55,255 nt of DNA from Candidatus Hydrogenedentota bacterium (GTDB lineage: Bacteria; Hydrogenedentota; Hydrogenedentia; Hydrogenedentales; CAILVY01): the NCBI GenBank assembly GCA_903837785.1, contig CAILVY010000211.1:1-55255 (forward strand). The letters run 5' to 3'. Within the stretch, counting starts at the first letter, position 1, and the number at the start of each line of letters is the position of its first letter. The notes beneath the pieces were generated by a model that searched no databases, was not told the DNA's origin, and saw nothing but the letters and a program-made list of their open reading frames with translations. The position numbers and the translations under genes are program-made. Shown here one piece after another: positions 36,032 to 44,046 of this stretch.

Positions 36032-36061
36032 TTGACCTTAAACCCCTGATTGCGTTACACT
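36032..36061 (+). promoter_or_regulatory. metB promoter with downstream GAGTATAC motif
   Basis: TTGACC (36032-36037), 18 bases, TACACT (36056-36061). GAGTATAC (36072-36079) lies just past the start site. A small hairpin (GGGAAA/TTTCCC, 36110-36125) sits next to the ribosome site. Confidence 0.55.
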
Positions 36062-36140
36062 GTTAAAACATGAGTATACGGAGCAGCTTAAATTACTTTG
36101 TGGCAAACAGGGAAAGTCGTTTCCCTTGAGAGGACATGCC

Positions 36141-37277
36141 ATGCGCTACGAGACGTTGACCGTCCATGCCGGTCAGAAGCCTGACCCAGCTTATGGGGCG
36201 GTGATGCCGCCCATTTATCAAGTATCGACCTTCGCGTTCCGGGAGGTCGGGAAGCCGGGTCCGTTCGACTACTCGCGTTCCGGGAATCCCACCCGTCAGG
36301 CGCTGGAAACCTGTCTGGCCGCGCTGGAAGGCGGCACGCATGGCTTCGCGTTCGGCACGGGGATGGCCGCGGAGGCCACGGTCCTGGGGATGCTGCGCGC
36401 GGGCGACCACATCATTGTGCACAATGACTTGTACGGCGGAACGTACCGGCTGTTGGACAGTGTGACGGCGCGGCATGGCGTGGCCGTCGAGTTTGTGAAC
36501 CTGCGGGACCTGGAGGCGCTCCGGGCGGCGATCCGTCCCGCCACCCGGATGATCTGGACCGAAACGCCAACAAATCCGCTGATGAATCTGCTGGATCTGG
36601 CGGCGATCGCCGAGGTGGCGCGCGCTCACGGCATTCTAAGCGTGTGCGACAACACGTTTCTCTCCCCGCATTTCCAGCGTCCGCTCGATCTCGGAATCGA
36701 TCTCGTGCTGCATTCCACGACGAAGTACATCAATGGGCATTCGGACGTGGTCGGGGGCGCGGTCGTGGTGAAGGATGCGGCATTGGCGGCGGAACTGGGA
36801 TTCCTGCAGAACGCGATGGGATCATGCCAGGCCCCCTTCGATTGCTTCCTGGTTTTGCGCGGTATCAAGACGTTGCCGCTGCGGATGGAGGCGCACAACC
36901 GCAACGCGCTGGCCGTGGCGCGCTGGCTCGAAGCGCACCCGGGCGTATTGCGCGTGTTGCATCCCGGCCTGGAGAGCCATCCCCAGCACGCGCTGGCGCT
37001 CCGGCAAATGACGGGCTTCGGCGGCACATTTTCCTTCCGGCTGCAGGGAGGCCAGGAATCGGCGCTGCGGCTCCTGTCGCGGGTGCGGCTCTTCACGCTC
37101 GCGGAATCCCTCGGCGGAGTGGAATCGCTCATCGAGCACCCGTGGAGCATGACCCACGTTTCGATGCCGGAGGAAGTGCGCGCCGCGGCCGGAATCACAA
37201 ACGACCTGATTCGCATTTCCGTGGGGATCGAGCATGTGGACGACCTGATCGAGGATCTCCGGCAGGCGCTCGAATAG
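36141..37277 (+). CDS. Cystathionine gamma-synthase/lyase-family PLP enzyme
   Basis: The 378-residue protein is a Cys/Met-metabolism PLP enzyme. Key features are ETLTVHAGQKPD at the start, YSRSGNPTRQALE, the PLP lysine Lys195 in HSTTKYINGHSDVVGG, and the C-terminal SLGGVESLIEHPWSMTH. This family includes cystathionine gamma-synthase (metB), gamma-lyase and homocysteine-forming enzymes; sequence alone does not separate them. The ATG at 36141 is chosen, with GAGAGGA upstream. It shares a promoter motif with the divergent NifX/cysK unit and converges on the Rrf2 regulator gene. Confidence 0.92.
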   Translation: MRYETLTVHAGQKPDPAYGAVMPPIYQVSTFAFREVGKPGPFDYSRSGNPTRQALETCLAALEGGTHGFAFGTGMAAEATVLGMLRAGDHIIVHNDLYGGTYRLLDSVTARHGVAVEFVNLRDLEALRAAIRPATRMIWTETPTNPLMNLLDLAAIAEVARAHGILSVCDNTFLSPHFQRPLDLGIDLVLHSTTKYINGHSDVVGGAVVVKDAALAAELGFLQNAMGSCQAPFDCFLVLRGIKTLPLRMEAHNRNALAVARWLEAHPGVLRVLHPGLESHPQHALALRQMTGFGGTFSFRLQGGQESALRLLSRVRLFTLAESLGGVESLIEHPWSMTHVSMPEEVRAAAGITNDLIRISVGIEHVDDLIEDLRQALE

Positions 37278-37293
37278 GCGCGCCGGCCTCCGC

Positions 37294-37737
37294 TCAGATG
37301 AAGAACATCGAGGTGCCCGCGGACGCCTTGCCGCGTTGGCGGTCTGCGAAATCCGCCAGCGAGATGGCGGCGAATGCGTTGTAAAGCACCTGGTTCACGT
37401 TGTCGAAGATCTCTTTGAGGGCGCAGTCCGCACGTTCCGTGCAGCAGCTCGGCACATCGCTGCAGTCCGCAATCTGCAGCGGACCCTCCAGCGCTTCCAC
37501 GATCTCGGCCAGGGTGATCATGTTCGCATCCCGCGCGAGCATGTAGCCGCCGTGCGCCCCGCGTATCGCCGAAACCAGGCCCGCCTTGCGCAGGGACATC
37601 ATCAGTTGCTCGAGATACGTCAGCGGGAGGCCCTGCATTTCCGCAATCTCTTTTGTCATCACCCAGCGGTCCTGCCCGCTCAACGCCAGGCACAACATCG
37701 CGCGCAGCCCGTAACGGGACTTGGTCGACAGTTTCAT
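37294..37737 (-). CDS. Rrf2-family regulator with IscR-like cysteines
   Basis: The 147-residue protein begins with the Rrf2 winged helix (MKLSTKSRYGLRAMLCLAL, PLTYLEQLMMSLRKAGLV, RGAHGGYMLARD). Its loop holds Cys92, Cys98, Cys99 and Cys105 (IADCSDVPSCCTERADC), matching the positions that hold a [2Fe-2S] cluster in IscR (92, 98, 104). That suggests it senses iron-sulfur status or redox. CymR-type members of the family govern cysteine metabolism. It lies end to end with the metB-like gene. The GTTTACTC motif in its own promoter is shared with the cysK and metB promoters, consistent with a small regulon. Confidence 0.9.
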   Translation of the reverse strand: MKLSTKSRYGLRAMLCLALSGQDRWVMTKEIAEMQGLPLTYLEQLMMSLRKAGLVSAIRGAHGGYMLARDANMITLAEIVEALEGPLQIADCSDVPSCCTERADCALKEIFDNVNQVLYNAFAAISLADFADRQRGKASAGTSMFFI

Positions 37738-37839
37738 GCGGCTTCACTTTCGTTTGCGGCGCCCGGCGATCGGACGGGGCCGCCCGGGGGAGCCGACCTG
37801 GGGATTTCAACGCTTACCGCCAAGTTTACTCGCAATTCG

Positions 37840-37869
37840 ATAATACCCGCACCCTGCCCCCCGGGTCAA
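37840..37869 (-). promoter_or_regulatory. Promoter of the Rrf2 regulator
   Basis: TTGACC (37869-37864), 18 bases and TATTAT (37845-37840). GAGTAAAC (37831-37824) follows at the expected start site. Confidence 0.55.
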
Positions 37870-37934
37870 CCGAATCACGGATACCTGACGTCGGGTCTTC
37901 GCACGCTTTGACCGCGCGACGCACACGCGGGGCA

Positions 37935-38678
37935 TCAGTTGAGGCGCTTCAAGCGGATGTCTTTGAACTGAACCGTCATGGGCGGGCCGCTGTGGAGTTG
38001 GAGGGCGAGGATGCCGGCCAGGTCGCGCTGCTGGGGGTCGTCATCCACGACCTCGGCGACGCGGCGTCCGTTCACGTCCAGGGTTATGCTGGAGCCGCGG
38101 CAGACCAGGTGGTACTCGTGCCAGTCTTCGAGGGCAAACCGGGCGTCGCCCGCCGCGCCTTCGATGGGGGTGGTGGTTTTCTGTCCGGCCGCATCGAAGA
38201 CACTCCGCTCACCGCGCCAGGCCAGGGTTTCGCGGCCGTGTTCGTCATAGAGCCGGACGAGCCACGGGGTGGCGGTGTTGTTATCCATCTGATAGCCGCG
38301 GCAATCGTCGGTGATCTTGCCGTCGAAGATCTCGCTGCGGAATTGAAAGCCGCCGTTGACGCTGCTGGGGCTTTGGATGCGGTGACGCAGTTTCAGTTCG
38401 AAGTCGCCAAGTTTGCCGCCCTGATAAACGAGGTAGTGGTTCCGTTCCGTGGGATGCTCGGCGGAGATGACCGCGGTAATGGCCCCTTCCTGGACAGACC
38501 AGAAACTCATGTCCGCGGCCTTCCAGCCATCCAGCGTCTTGCCGTTGAATATGGATTCGAAACCAGGTTCGTCCTGCAATGGCGGGAGCGGGTCCCGTGC
38601 GGGGCCTTCAGAAACGCAGGAGGCGGCGCACAGGCCCAGGGCAAAGAGCAATACGCCGGCGCTAATCATCGCTCGCAT
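37935..38678 (-). CDS. DUF1080 (3-keto-disaccharide hydrolase-type) lipoprotein
   Basis: The 247-residue protein has a lipoprotein signal (FALGLCAASC). A DUF1080 domain follows: FESIFNGKTLDGWKAADMSFWSVQEGAITAV, then GDFELKLRHRIQSPSSVNGGFQFRS and a C-terminal strand pattern ending MTVQFKDIRLKRLN. DUF1080 proteins are concanavalin-like beta-sandwiches; some cleave 3-keto-disaccharides made by Gfo/Idh-type oxidoreductases. The start at 38678 is set by GGAAGGA. It has its own promoter. A functional link with the exported oxidoreductase at 4.5-5.9 kb is possible in principle. Confidence 0.88.
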   Translation of the reverse strand: MRAMISAGVLLFALGLCAASCVSEGPARDPLPPLQDEPGFESIFNGKTLDGWKAADMSFWSVQEGAITAVISAEHPTERNHYLVYQGGKLGDFELKLRHRIQSPSSVNGGFQFRSEIFDGKITDDCRGYQMDNNTATPWLVRLYDEHGRETLAWRGERSVFDAAGQKTTTPIEGAAGDARFALEDWHEYHLVCRGSSITLDVNGRRVAEVVDDDPQQRDLAGILALQLHSGPPMTVQFKDIRLKRLN

Positions 38679-38980
38679 GGGACATCCTTCCGGTTGCACG
38701 CGGCCGCAACGCCGCGCGACGCAATTATGTTTCGGCGGCGCGCGGGGATCAAGCCCGAACAGACAGAGTACTCCCCTGGCCCGGGGGAACGCTGTGCTCG
38801 AACTCGCTCATGCTCATCGGGAAGCCCGGTCGAAAGACTCCGGCATCCCGTTATGCCATGCAGCAGTGGACGCTGCATTGGCCAAGAATCCCCAGCAAAG
38901 TTTTCCCGGCAGTGCCCCCGCGGCCGGGGCCCGTGTGCGCATGGCGAACAGGAAGGCCGGCCGCGGCAAGGGATTCCCGA
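38679..38980. other. Intergenic space with DUF1080 promoter
   Basis: On the minus strand TTGATC (38752-38747), 17 bases and CATAAT (38729-38724) make a plausible promoter for the DUF1080 gene. A hairpin with 6-bp arms (ATGCAG/CTGCAT, about 38856-38876) lies further up. I see no gene here. Confidence 0.45.
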
Positions 38981-39421
38981 TTACTTCTTGCCTGCAGCCT
39001 GCTTGGCCAGGGCCAGCAGCGAATCAGGGATTTCGCCATAGGGGTCGCCGCCCGCGGAGTAGCTCTTCGTGCAGGCCTGCTTGATCTCCTGCGGCTTCAT
39101 GCCGGCGGCCACGGCTTCGGCCACAACTTCATGCAAGCGCCCGACGATGCGGCGGCGGCAATCTTCCGCGCACTTCCCGGCCGCGCCGTCATTGATGAAT
39201 ACACCCATACCCCGGCGGGTATAGACAATCCCCATGACTTCGAGATCGCGATACGCTTTGGCGACGGTGTTCAGATTGACATTGAGCTTCTTGGAGAGTT
39301 CGCCTATCGAGGGGAGCTTGTCTCCCGCCTTCAGGCGCCCGGATGCGACCGCGAACAAGACGTGGTTCTCGATCTGGACGTAGACGGCTACGCTGCTGTG
39401 AATATTGATATTTTCGAACAT
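38981..39421 (-). CDS. GntR-family regulator (YtrA-like)
   Basis: The 146-residue protein has a GntR winged helix: NINIHSSVAVYVQIENHVLFAVASGRLKAGDKLPSIGELSKKLNVNLNTVAKAYRDLEVMGIVYTRRGMGVFI. The C-terminal part is a short helical dimerisation tail, as in the YtrA subfamily, which usually regulates adjacent transporters or membrane genes. The upstream membrane protein gene (39548-40249) is on the same strand, 126 bases away. AAAGGAGA precedes the ATG. An imperfect dyad around GTACCGTGTATGATAC, about 20 bases before the ribosome site, could be its own operator. Confidence 0.9.
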   Translation of the reverse strand: MFENINIHSSVAVYVQIENHVLFAVASGRLKAGDKLPSIGELSKKLNVNLNTVAKAYRDLEVMGIVYTRRGMGVFINDGAAGKCAEDCRRRIVGRLHEVVAEAVAAGMKPQEIKQACTKSYSAGGDPYGEIPDSLLALAKQAAGKK

Positions 39422-39547
39422 GGAGGTTCTCCTTTCCATCTCCTTGGTATCATACACGGTACATTCTGCGAAAAACTAGCCTGTTCAAGATGCGATCCTC
39501 CGGGAGGGTAAAGGGGGGGGGCTCTCCGCAGGGCTCAAGCCACGGGC

Positions 39548-40249
39548 TCAGTGGAAGTCCCATAATAGGGCCATGCTCCACTCGCTGACGCCTTCGACAT
39601 AGACGCCGGCGCAGAAGCCCAGGCAGAGGAGGGTGACGGGATTCCTGAAGCGGAGGAAGGGAATGAAATACCCAAAGAGAAAATAGTGATGAATGTGCAC
39701 CGAGGCCCGATGGCGCAGCAGCCAGGAGAGTACGGCGATCACCAGGATGCCGCCGACGAACGCCGAGGCGTAGGGCAGGAGAATGCCGTCCCGGCGCGCC
39801 AGGCGCAGGTGATACCCGAACAGCCCCAGGAGCAGCACGCCGGCGGCCAGGAAGACGCCCCGTGCCGCCAGGCCCATGTGGGCAAGGTCCGAGCCGGTGA
39901 GCGAGAAGTTGATGGCGGGAATCATCTGGAGGTAGAACCAGTGCAAACCGGCAAAACAGGCCAGTCCGACGAGGAGCAGTTGACTCGCCAGGCGCGGCCA
40001 TTCGCCCTCGCGGAAGGGTTTAAAGGCGTGGCCGGCGCCCATCCAGAAGAGGATGGGGGCGGAGATCAACAGCTTGATGAATTCCTGATAGCCGCCGTTC
40101 CGTGCCTGAAGCGGCATGCTGCGCCCGCAGAGAACGCCCGCAACGTAGGCGAAGCCCAGCGCCAGCAGCAGCGTCCAGAAGTACAGCCAGGGGTTGCGCA
40201 AGGCACCGCTCGCGCTCGCGGTAAATCGGTCTTGTTTCTTTACGTCCAT
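39548..40249 (-). CDS. Polytopic membrane protein with HxHHY motif
   Basis: The 233-residue protein has about seven membrane helices. A distinctive HIHHYFLFGYFIPFLRF segment lies near the C-terminal end. I do not recognise a family. The ATG at 40249 lacks a ribosome site, but a TATACT box sits 8 bases upstream, so the message may be leaderless; the further upstream ATG at 40294 also lacks a ribosome site. It lies upstream of the GntR regulator on the same strand and divergent from the histidine kinase. Confidence 0.72.
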   Translation of the reverse strand: MDVKKQDRFTASASGALRNPWLYFWTLLLALGFAYVAGVLCGRSMPLQARNGGYQEFIKLLISAPILFWMGAGHAFKPFREGEWPRLASQLLLVGLACFAGLHWFYLQMIPAINFSLTGSDLAHMGLAARGVFLAAGVLLLGLFGYHLRLARRDGILLPYASAFVGGILVIAVLSWLLRHRASVHIHHYFLFGYFIPFLRFRNPVTLLCLGFCAGVYVEGVSEWSMALLWDFH

Positions 40250-40400
40250 TAGGTGATAGTATACAGATTGTGCAGTCCGAATCACTTCTCGCATGGCATG
40301 GCATTAGGCCGCGGAGGGAATGGGTGGCGGTGTAACGGACTTGTGCAGGAGGGCGCGCCTTTGGCATGCTGGTGTCGGGGAGTGCAAAAAAGGGTGTGCA

Positions 40401-43346
40401 ATGGAGCCGCACTTAGGGGATAGTGAGACGCTCACATTGGTCAAGGAGCCGGGCCGCGTTGTGGTGGCGCCATCGGGGCCGCCCGATCATCACCGGCGAT
40501 TGTGGCGCATACTCGTGGCCCTGCTGCTGCTCGCAGCGGGCCTGGAACTCTCCGGGCGCCTGCTGTACGCCGCGTTCGAGCTCTCCTACGGCATCACCGG
40601 TTCACTTACCCTGGCGGCCATTCTCCTGTGGGGCGGCGGCACCGTGTATGTGGGGCGTCGCCTGCACAGTATTCGATGGGCCGTTGGCGGGATAGCCGCG
40701 GGCGCGTTCCTGCTGGCGCTTTCCCAATTCGCCAGCTTGAGTCATCATTTTCACGTGCCGGTGCTGTATCCCCTGTTTGTGCGTTTCCCCATGCTGTTGG
40801 TCCTGTTAGAAGAAGGCGGCTTTGTAGGGGGATTCATCCTCTTTGTCATCGCGTGTTACCGGGCCCTCTTCTCTTCAGACAGCGCCAACAGCCGGTTGAC
40901 GGACAAGTGTCAGGAACTCGCGGAGGAGGTTGCGGCACGAAAGACCACCCGCCGCGCCCTGCGCGAAAAGGAGGAACAGTACCGCGTCCTCGTGGAGACG
41001 TTCCCGCACGCGGTCCTCATCGTGCAGGACCGCAAGATCGTGTTCGCGAATCCTGCCGCCGCCGCGATCCTGCGCATGCCGCACCCGGACAAGCTGATCG
41101 GGCTGGACCCATTCTCGTTTGTCGGGGCGCAGGATGCGGATCGGATGCGCGGCTATCTGGCGGCACGCCTCCGCGGGGAGCCGGGATTGCCGGTGTCCTA
41201 TGAAGCCTGGCTGCGCCGTTCCGATGGCGAGGAGTATCCCACGCTGCAGCACGTTCGCACGACCACCTTCCATGGGCGTCCCGCGGTCCAGATCGTGGGG
41301 ATGGATTTGTCGGAAACGCGGCGCATGGAAGCGGCGCTGCAGCAGGAACAGCGGCTCTTGGGCAGTATTGTGGACACGAATCCGGAATCGTTGTTCGTGC
41401 TGGATGCCGGCGGCCAGGTCGTGACGGCGAACGAGGCCTGTGCGCGGCGGCTGGGAAGGCGGCTGGACGAAGTCATCGGCCAGAGTTTCTGGACGCTGCT
41501 GCCCGAAGATACGGGCAGTCCGCGGCGCCAGCTCATCGAAGGCGCAATGCTCACGGCGCAGCCCGTGCGCTTTGAGGACGAATATAACGCGTGCCTGTAC
41601 GACACGTACGTGCATCCCCTCCTGGATGAACTGGGGCGGGTGTCCGGGTGTACCGTGATGGCGGTGGACATTACGCCGCGAAAGCAACTGGAGGCCGCCC
41701 TCCGCTCCCTCAACACGGAACTCGAGGAACGGGTGCTGCGCCGGACGCGGGAATTGCGCCAGGCGAACGAGCGGCTCGAAGGGGAGATTCGCGAGCGGGA
41801 AGCGGCGCAGCACCGGCTGGCGGAAACGCTGGAATTCAACCAGAAACTCATCGCCGAGTCGTCGCTGGGGATAGCGGCGTACAACCAGACGGGCGTCTGC
41901 CTCCTGGCCAACGAGGCCATTGCGCGCATGGCGGGACTCAGCCGCGACGAATTCATCGACACGAATTTCCGTGCTTCGTCCACCTGGCAGTGTGGCGGGC
42001 TGTTCGCGCTGGCCGAGCGAACGCTGCGTTCGGGCACCGCGCGTTCCGGGGCGTTTCAGGTCTCGTCGACTTCGGGGCGGGAACTCTGGATCGAAGCGTA
42101 TCTCGTGCCCTTCCACAGCGGCGGCGAACAACACCTCCTGTTGATGGCCAACGACATCAGTCAGCGGAAAGCCATGGAGGTGGCGCTGACGAAGAGCGAG
42201 GCGAAATACCGGGAGCTGGTGGAAAACGCCAACAGCATCATCCTGCGGCTGGACATGAATGGGCGCATCACGTTCATCAACGAGTTCGCCCAGCAGTTCT
42301 TCGACTATCCGGAGGAGGAGATCCTGGGACGTCCTTCAGTGGGGACCATTGTGCCGGAAACGGACCTGGAGGGGAACGATCTGACCCACATGATTGCGGA
42401 TCTCCTGGCCAATCCCAGCCGCTATGTGAACAATGAGAATGAGAACATGCGGCGGGATGGCAACCGGGTCTGGATTGCCTGGACGAACAAGCCGGTCTAC
42501 GGTCCGGATGGCACCGTAAAGGAGCTTCTGTGCGTGGGCAATGACGTTACCGCGCGCGTGCAAGCGGAACGCATTATTGCGCGGCAACAAGCACAGATGC
42601 TGCACACGGCGCGGCTCTCCGCGCTGGGCACGATGGCCAGCGGCATCGCCCATGAGATCAACAATCCGCTCGCGGTGATCTCGACGGGAATCCAGCAGCT
42701 GGAGGCGCTTTTCAACCGGGGTTTCCTCGATTCCGTCAGCATCGCCCGGATCATTCAGACCACCTTGCGGCATGTGAATCGCGTGCACAAGATTATCGAG
42801 GGCCTGCGCAATCTCTCGCGGGACGGTTCCAACGATCCCTTTGTCCATGTCTCCCTGGGCGAGATCTTGAACGAAACGCTCGAGTTGTGCCAGGAGCGCT
42901 TCAAGATGCACGGCATCGACCTCGAGTGGCCGTCCGTGCCGCCGGACCTGAAACTGGACTGCCGCTCTTCTCAAATCTCGCAGGTGCTTCTCAACCTCTT
43001 GAACAATGCGCATGACGCCGTGGAACCCTTGCCGGACAAATGGGTCCGCGTGGAATTTGAAGAGGGCAACGGCCATATCACGCTCAGCGTCACGGACAGC
43101 GGCCCGGTCCCGCCGGAGAGTGTTCGGGGGAAGCTCTTTATTCCCTTCTATTCGACGAAGATTGGATCGACGGGCACCGGCCTCGGACTGAGCATTTCCA
43201 GGAGCATCATCGAAAGCCATCAGGGCGAGATCTTCCTGGATTCGGGCTGCGTTCACACGCGTTTCGTGGTTCGGCTGCCGAGACACCGGGTGCCGGACGG
43301 GGAAGGCGTGCAGCCGTTCTCCGCAAGCGCGCCGGAGCAACGCTGA
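40401..43346 (+). CDS. Multi-PAS membrane sensor histidine kinase
   Basis: The 981-residue protein has a membrane part (residues 30-160, about four helices), then PAS domains from about 190 to 730: YRVLVETFPHAVLIVQDRKIVFANPAAA, SLFVLDAGGQVVTANEACARRL, GIAAYNQTGVCLLANEAIARMAG, SIILRLDMNGRITFINEFAQQFF. A coiled coil lies between the second and third. The phosphate-accepting His751 lies in MASGIAHEINNPLAVIS, followed by the N box (LLNNAHDAVE) and G boxes (GTGLGLSIS). No response regulator gene is adjacent. AAAAAGGGTG precedes the ATG. Its signal is unknown. Confidence 0.92.
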   Translation: MEPHLGDSETLTLVKEPGRVVVAPSGPPDHHRRLWRILVALLLLAAGLELSGRLLYAAFELSYGITGSLTLAAILLWGGGTVYVGRRLHSIRWAVGGIAAGAFLLALSQFASLSHHFHVPVLYPLFVRFPMLLVLLEEGGFVGGFILFVIACYRALFSSDSANSRLTDKCQELAEEVAARKTTRRALREKEEQYRVLVETFPHAVLIVQDRKIVFANPAAAAILRMPHPDKLIGLDPFSFVGAQDADRMRGYLAARLRGEPGLPVSYEAWLRRSDGEEYPTLQHVRTTTFHGRPAVQIVGMDLSETRRMEAALQQEQRLLGSIVDTNPESLFVLDAGGQVVTANEACARRLGRRLDEVIGQSFWTLLPEDTGSPRRQLIEGAMLTAQPVRFEDEYNACLYDTYVHPLLDELGRVSGCTVMAVDITPRKQLEAALRSLNTELEERVLRRTRELRQANERLEGEIREREAAQHRLAETLEFNQKLIAESSLGIAAYNQTGVCLLANEAIARMAGLSRDEFIDTNFRASSTWQCGGLFALAERTLRSGTARSGAFQVSSTSGRELWIEAYLVPFHSGGEQHLLLMANDISQRKAMEVALTKSEAKYRELVENANSIILRLDMNGRITFINEFAQQFFDYPEEEILGRPSVGTIVPETDLEGNDLTHMIADLLANPSRYVNNENENMRRDGNRVWIAWTNKPVYGPDGTVKELLCVGNDVTARVQAERIIARQQAQMLHTARLSALGTMASGIAHEINNPLAVISTGIQQLEALFNRGFLDSVSIARIIQTTLRHVNRVHKIIEGLRNLSRDGSNDPFVHVSLGEILNETLELCQERFKMHGIDLEWPSVPPDLKLDCRSSQISQVLLNLLNNAHDAVEPLPDKWVRVEFEEGNGHITLSVTDSGPVPPESVRGKLFIPFYSTKIGSTGTGLGLSISRSIIESHQGEIFLDSGCVHTRFVVRLPRHRVPDGEGVQPFSASAPEQR

Positions 43347-43383
43347 TGCCGCGGCAGGGGCCGCGGGTCCCTGGGCGGGCGCG

Positions 43384-44001
43384 CTAGCAGTACACGAAGG
43401 CGCGGCACGGGGCGCCGTCGGCCCCGGCAATCGGCATCGGCAATACGATGAACGGATGAACCCCCGCGGGGATATCCTTCAGCCGCAAGCCTTCCACGGC
43501 GAAGATGCCGTTGCGCAACAGAATGTGATGGGTCTCCTGTCCCGATTGCTTGTAGGGGGCGACGGACAGGTAGTCGACGCCCACAAGGCGCACGCCCTCC
43601 GCCGCGAGCCGTTCCGCCGCGGAGGCATCCAGGGCAACGTAATCCGTCTTGAACGGCGCGTGCGCGGGATAGTCCGAGTTGCTCGTCTTGAACAGCAGGC
43701 GTTTGGGCAGGGGCGCCGTCCCAAGATGCACGTCGCGAATGCGGTCCACGGCCGGCAGGTCCATGACGAGGGCGTCGCCGAAGAAGAGTTCGGAATCCAC
43801 TTCGTCCAGGCGGCGGCCCGTTTCTTCGAAGTGCCAGGGCGCATCGCAGTGCGTGCCGGTGTGCGTCGAGCACGTGATCACGGAGGTGTTGCAGGAGGCG
43901 CCGCGGGCAATGCGCTGATCCGGCGCAAACTGGAACGGAGCGTCTCCGGGCCAAACGACCATTTCGGGATGCATCGGAATGCTCACGTCACGCCATTGCA
44001 T
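43384..44001 (-). CDS. Cyclase/kynurenine-formamidase-family metal hydrolase
   Basis: The 205-residue protein shows the family motif HTGTHCDAPWHF and an N-terminal DVSIPMHPEMVVWPGDAPF. These metal-dependent proteins hydrolyse N-formylkynurenine or cyclise or hydrolyse related amides. No tryptophan-catabolism genes are nearby, so the substrate is open. AAAGGAGCC precedes the ATG. It converges on the sensor kinase gene, and the TPR gene lies upstream on the same strand (45-base gap), so the two could be co-transcribed. Confidence 0.87.
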   Translation of the reverse strand: MQWRDVSIPMHPEMVVWPGDAPFQFAPDQRIARGASCNTSVITCSTHTGTHCDAPWHFEETGRRLDEVDSELFFGDALVMDLPAVDRIRDVHLGTAPLPKRLLFKTSNSDYPAHAPFKTDYVALDASAAERLAAEGVRLVGVDYLSVAPYKQSGQETHHILLRNGIFAVEGLRLKDIPAGVHPFIVLPMPIAGADGAPCRAFVYC

Positions 44002-44046
44002 GGAGAAGGCTCCTTTCTTCCGGGTGGACGCCGCGCATTGTGACGT

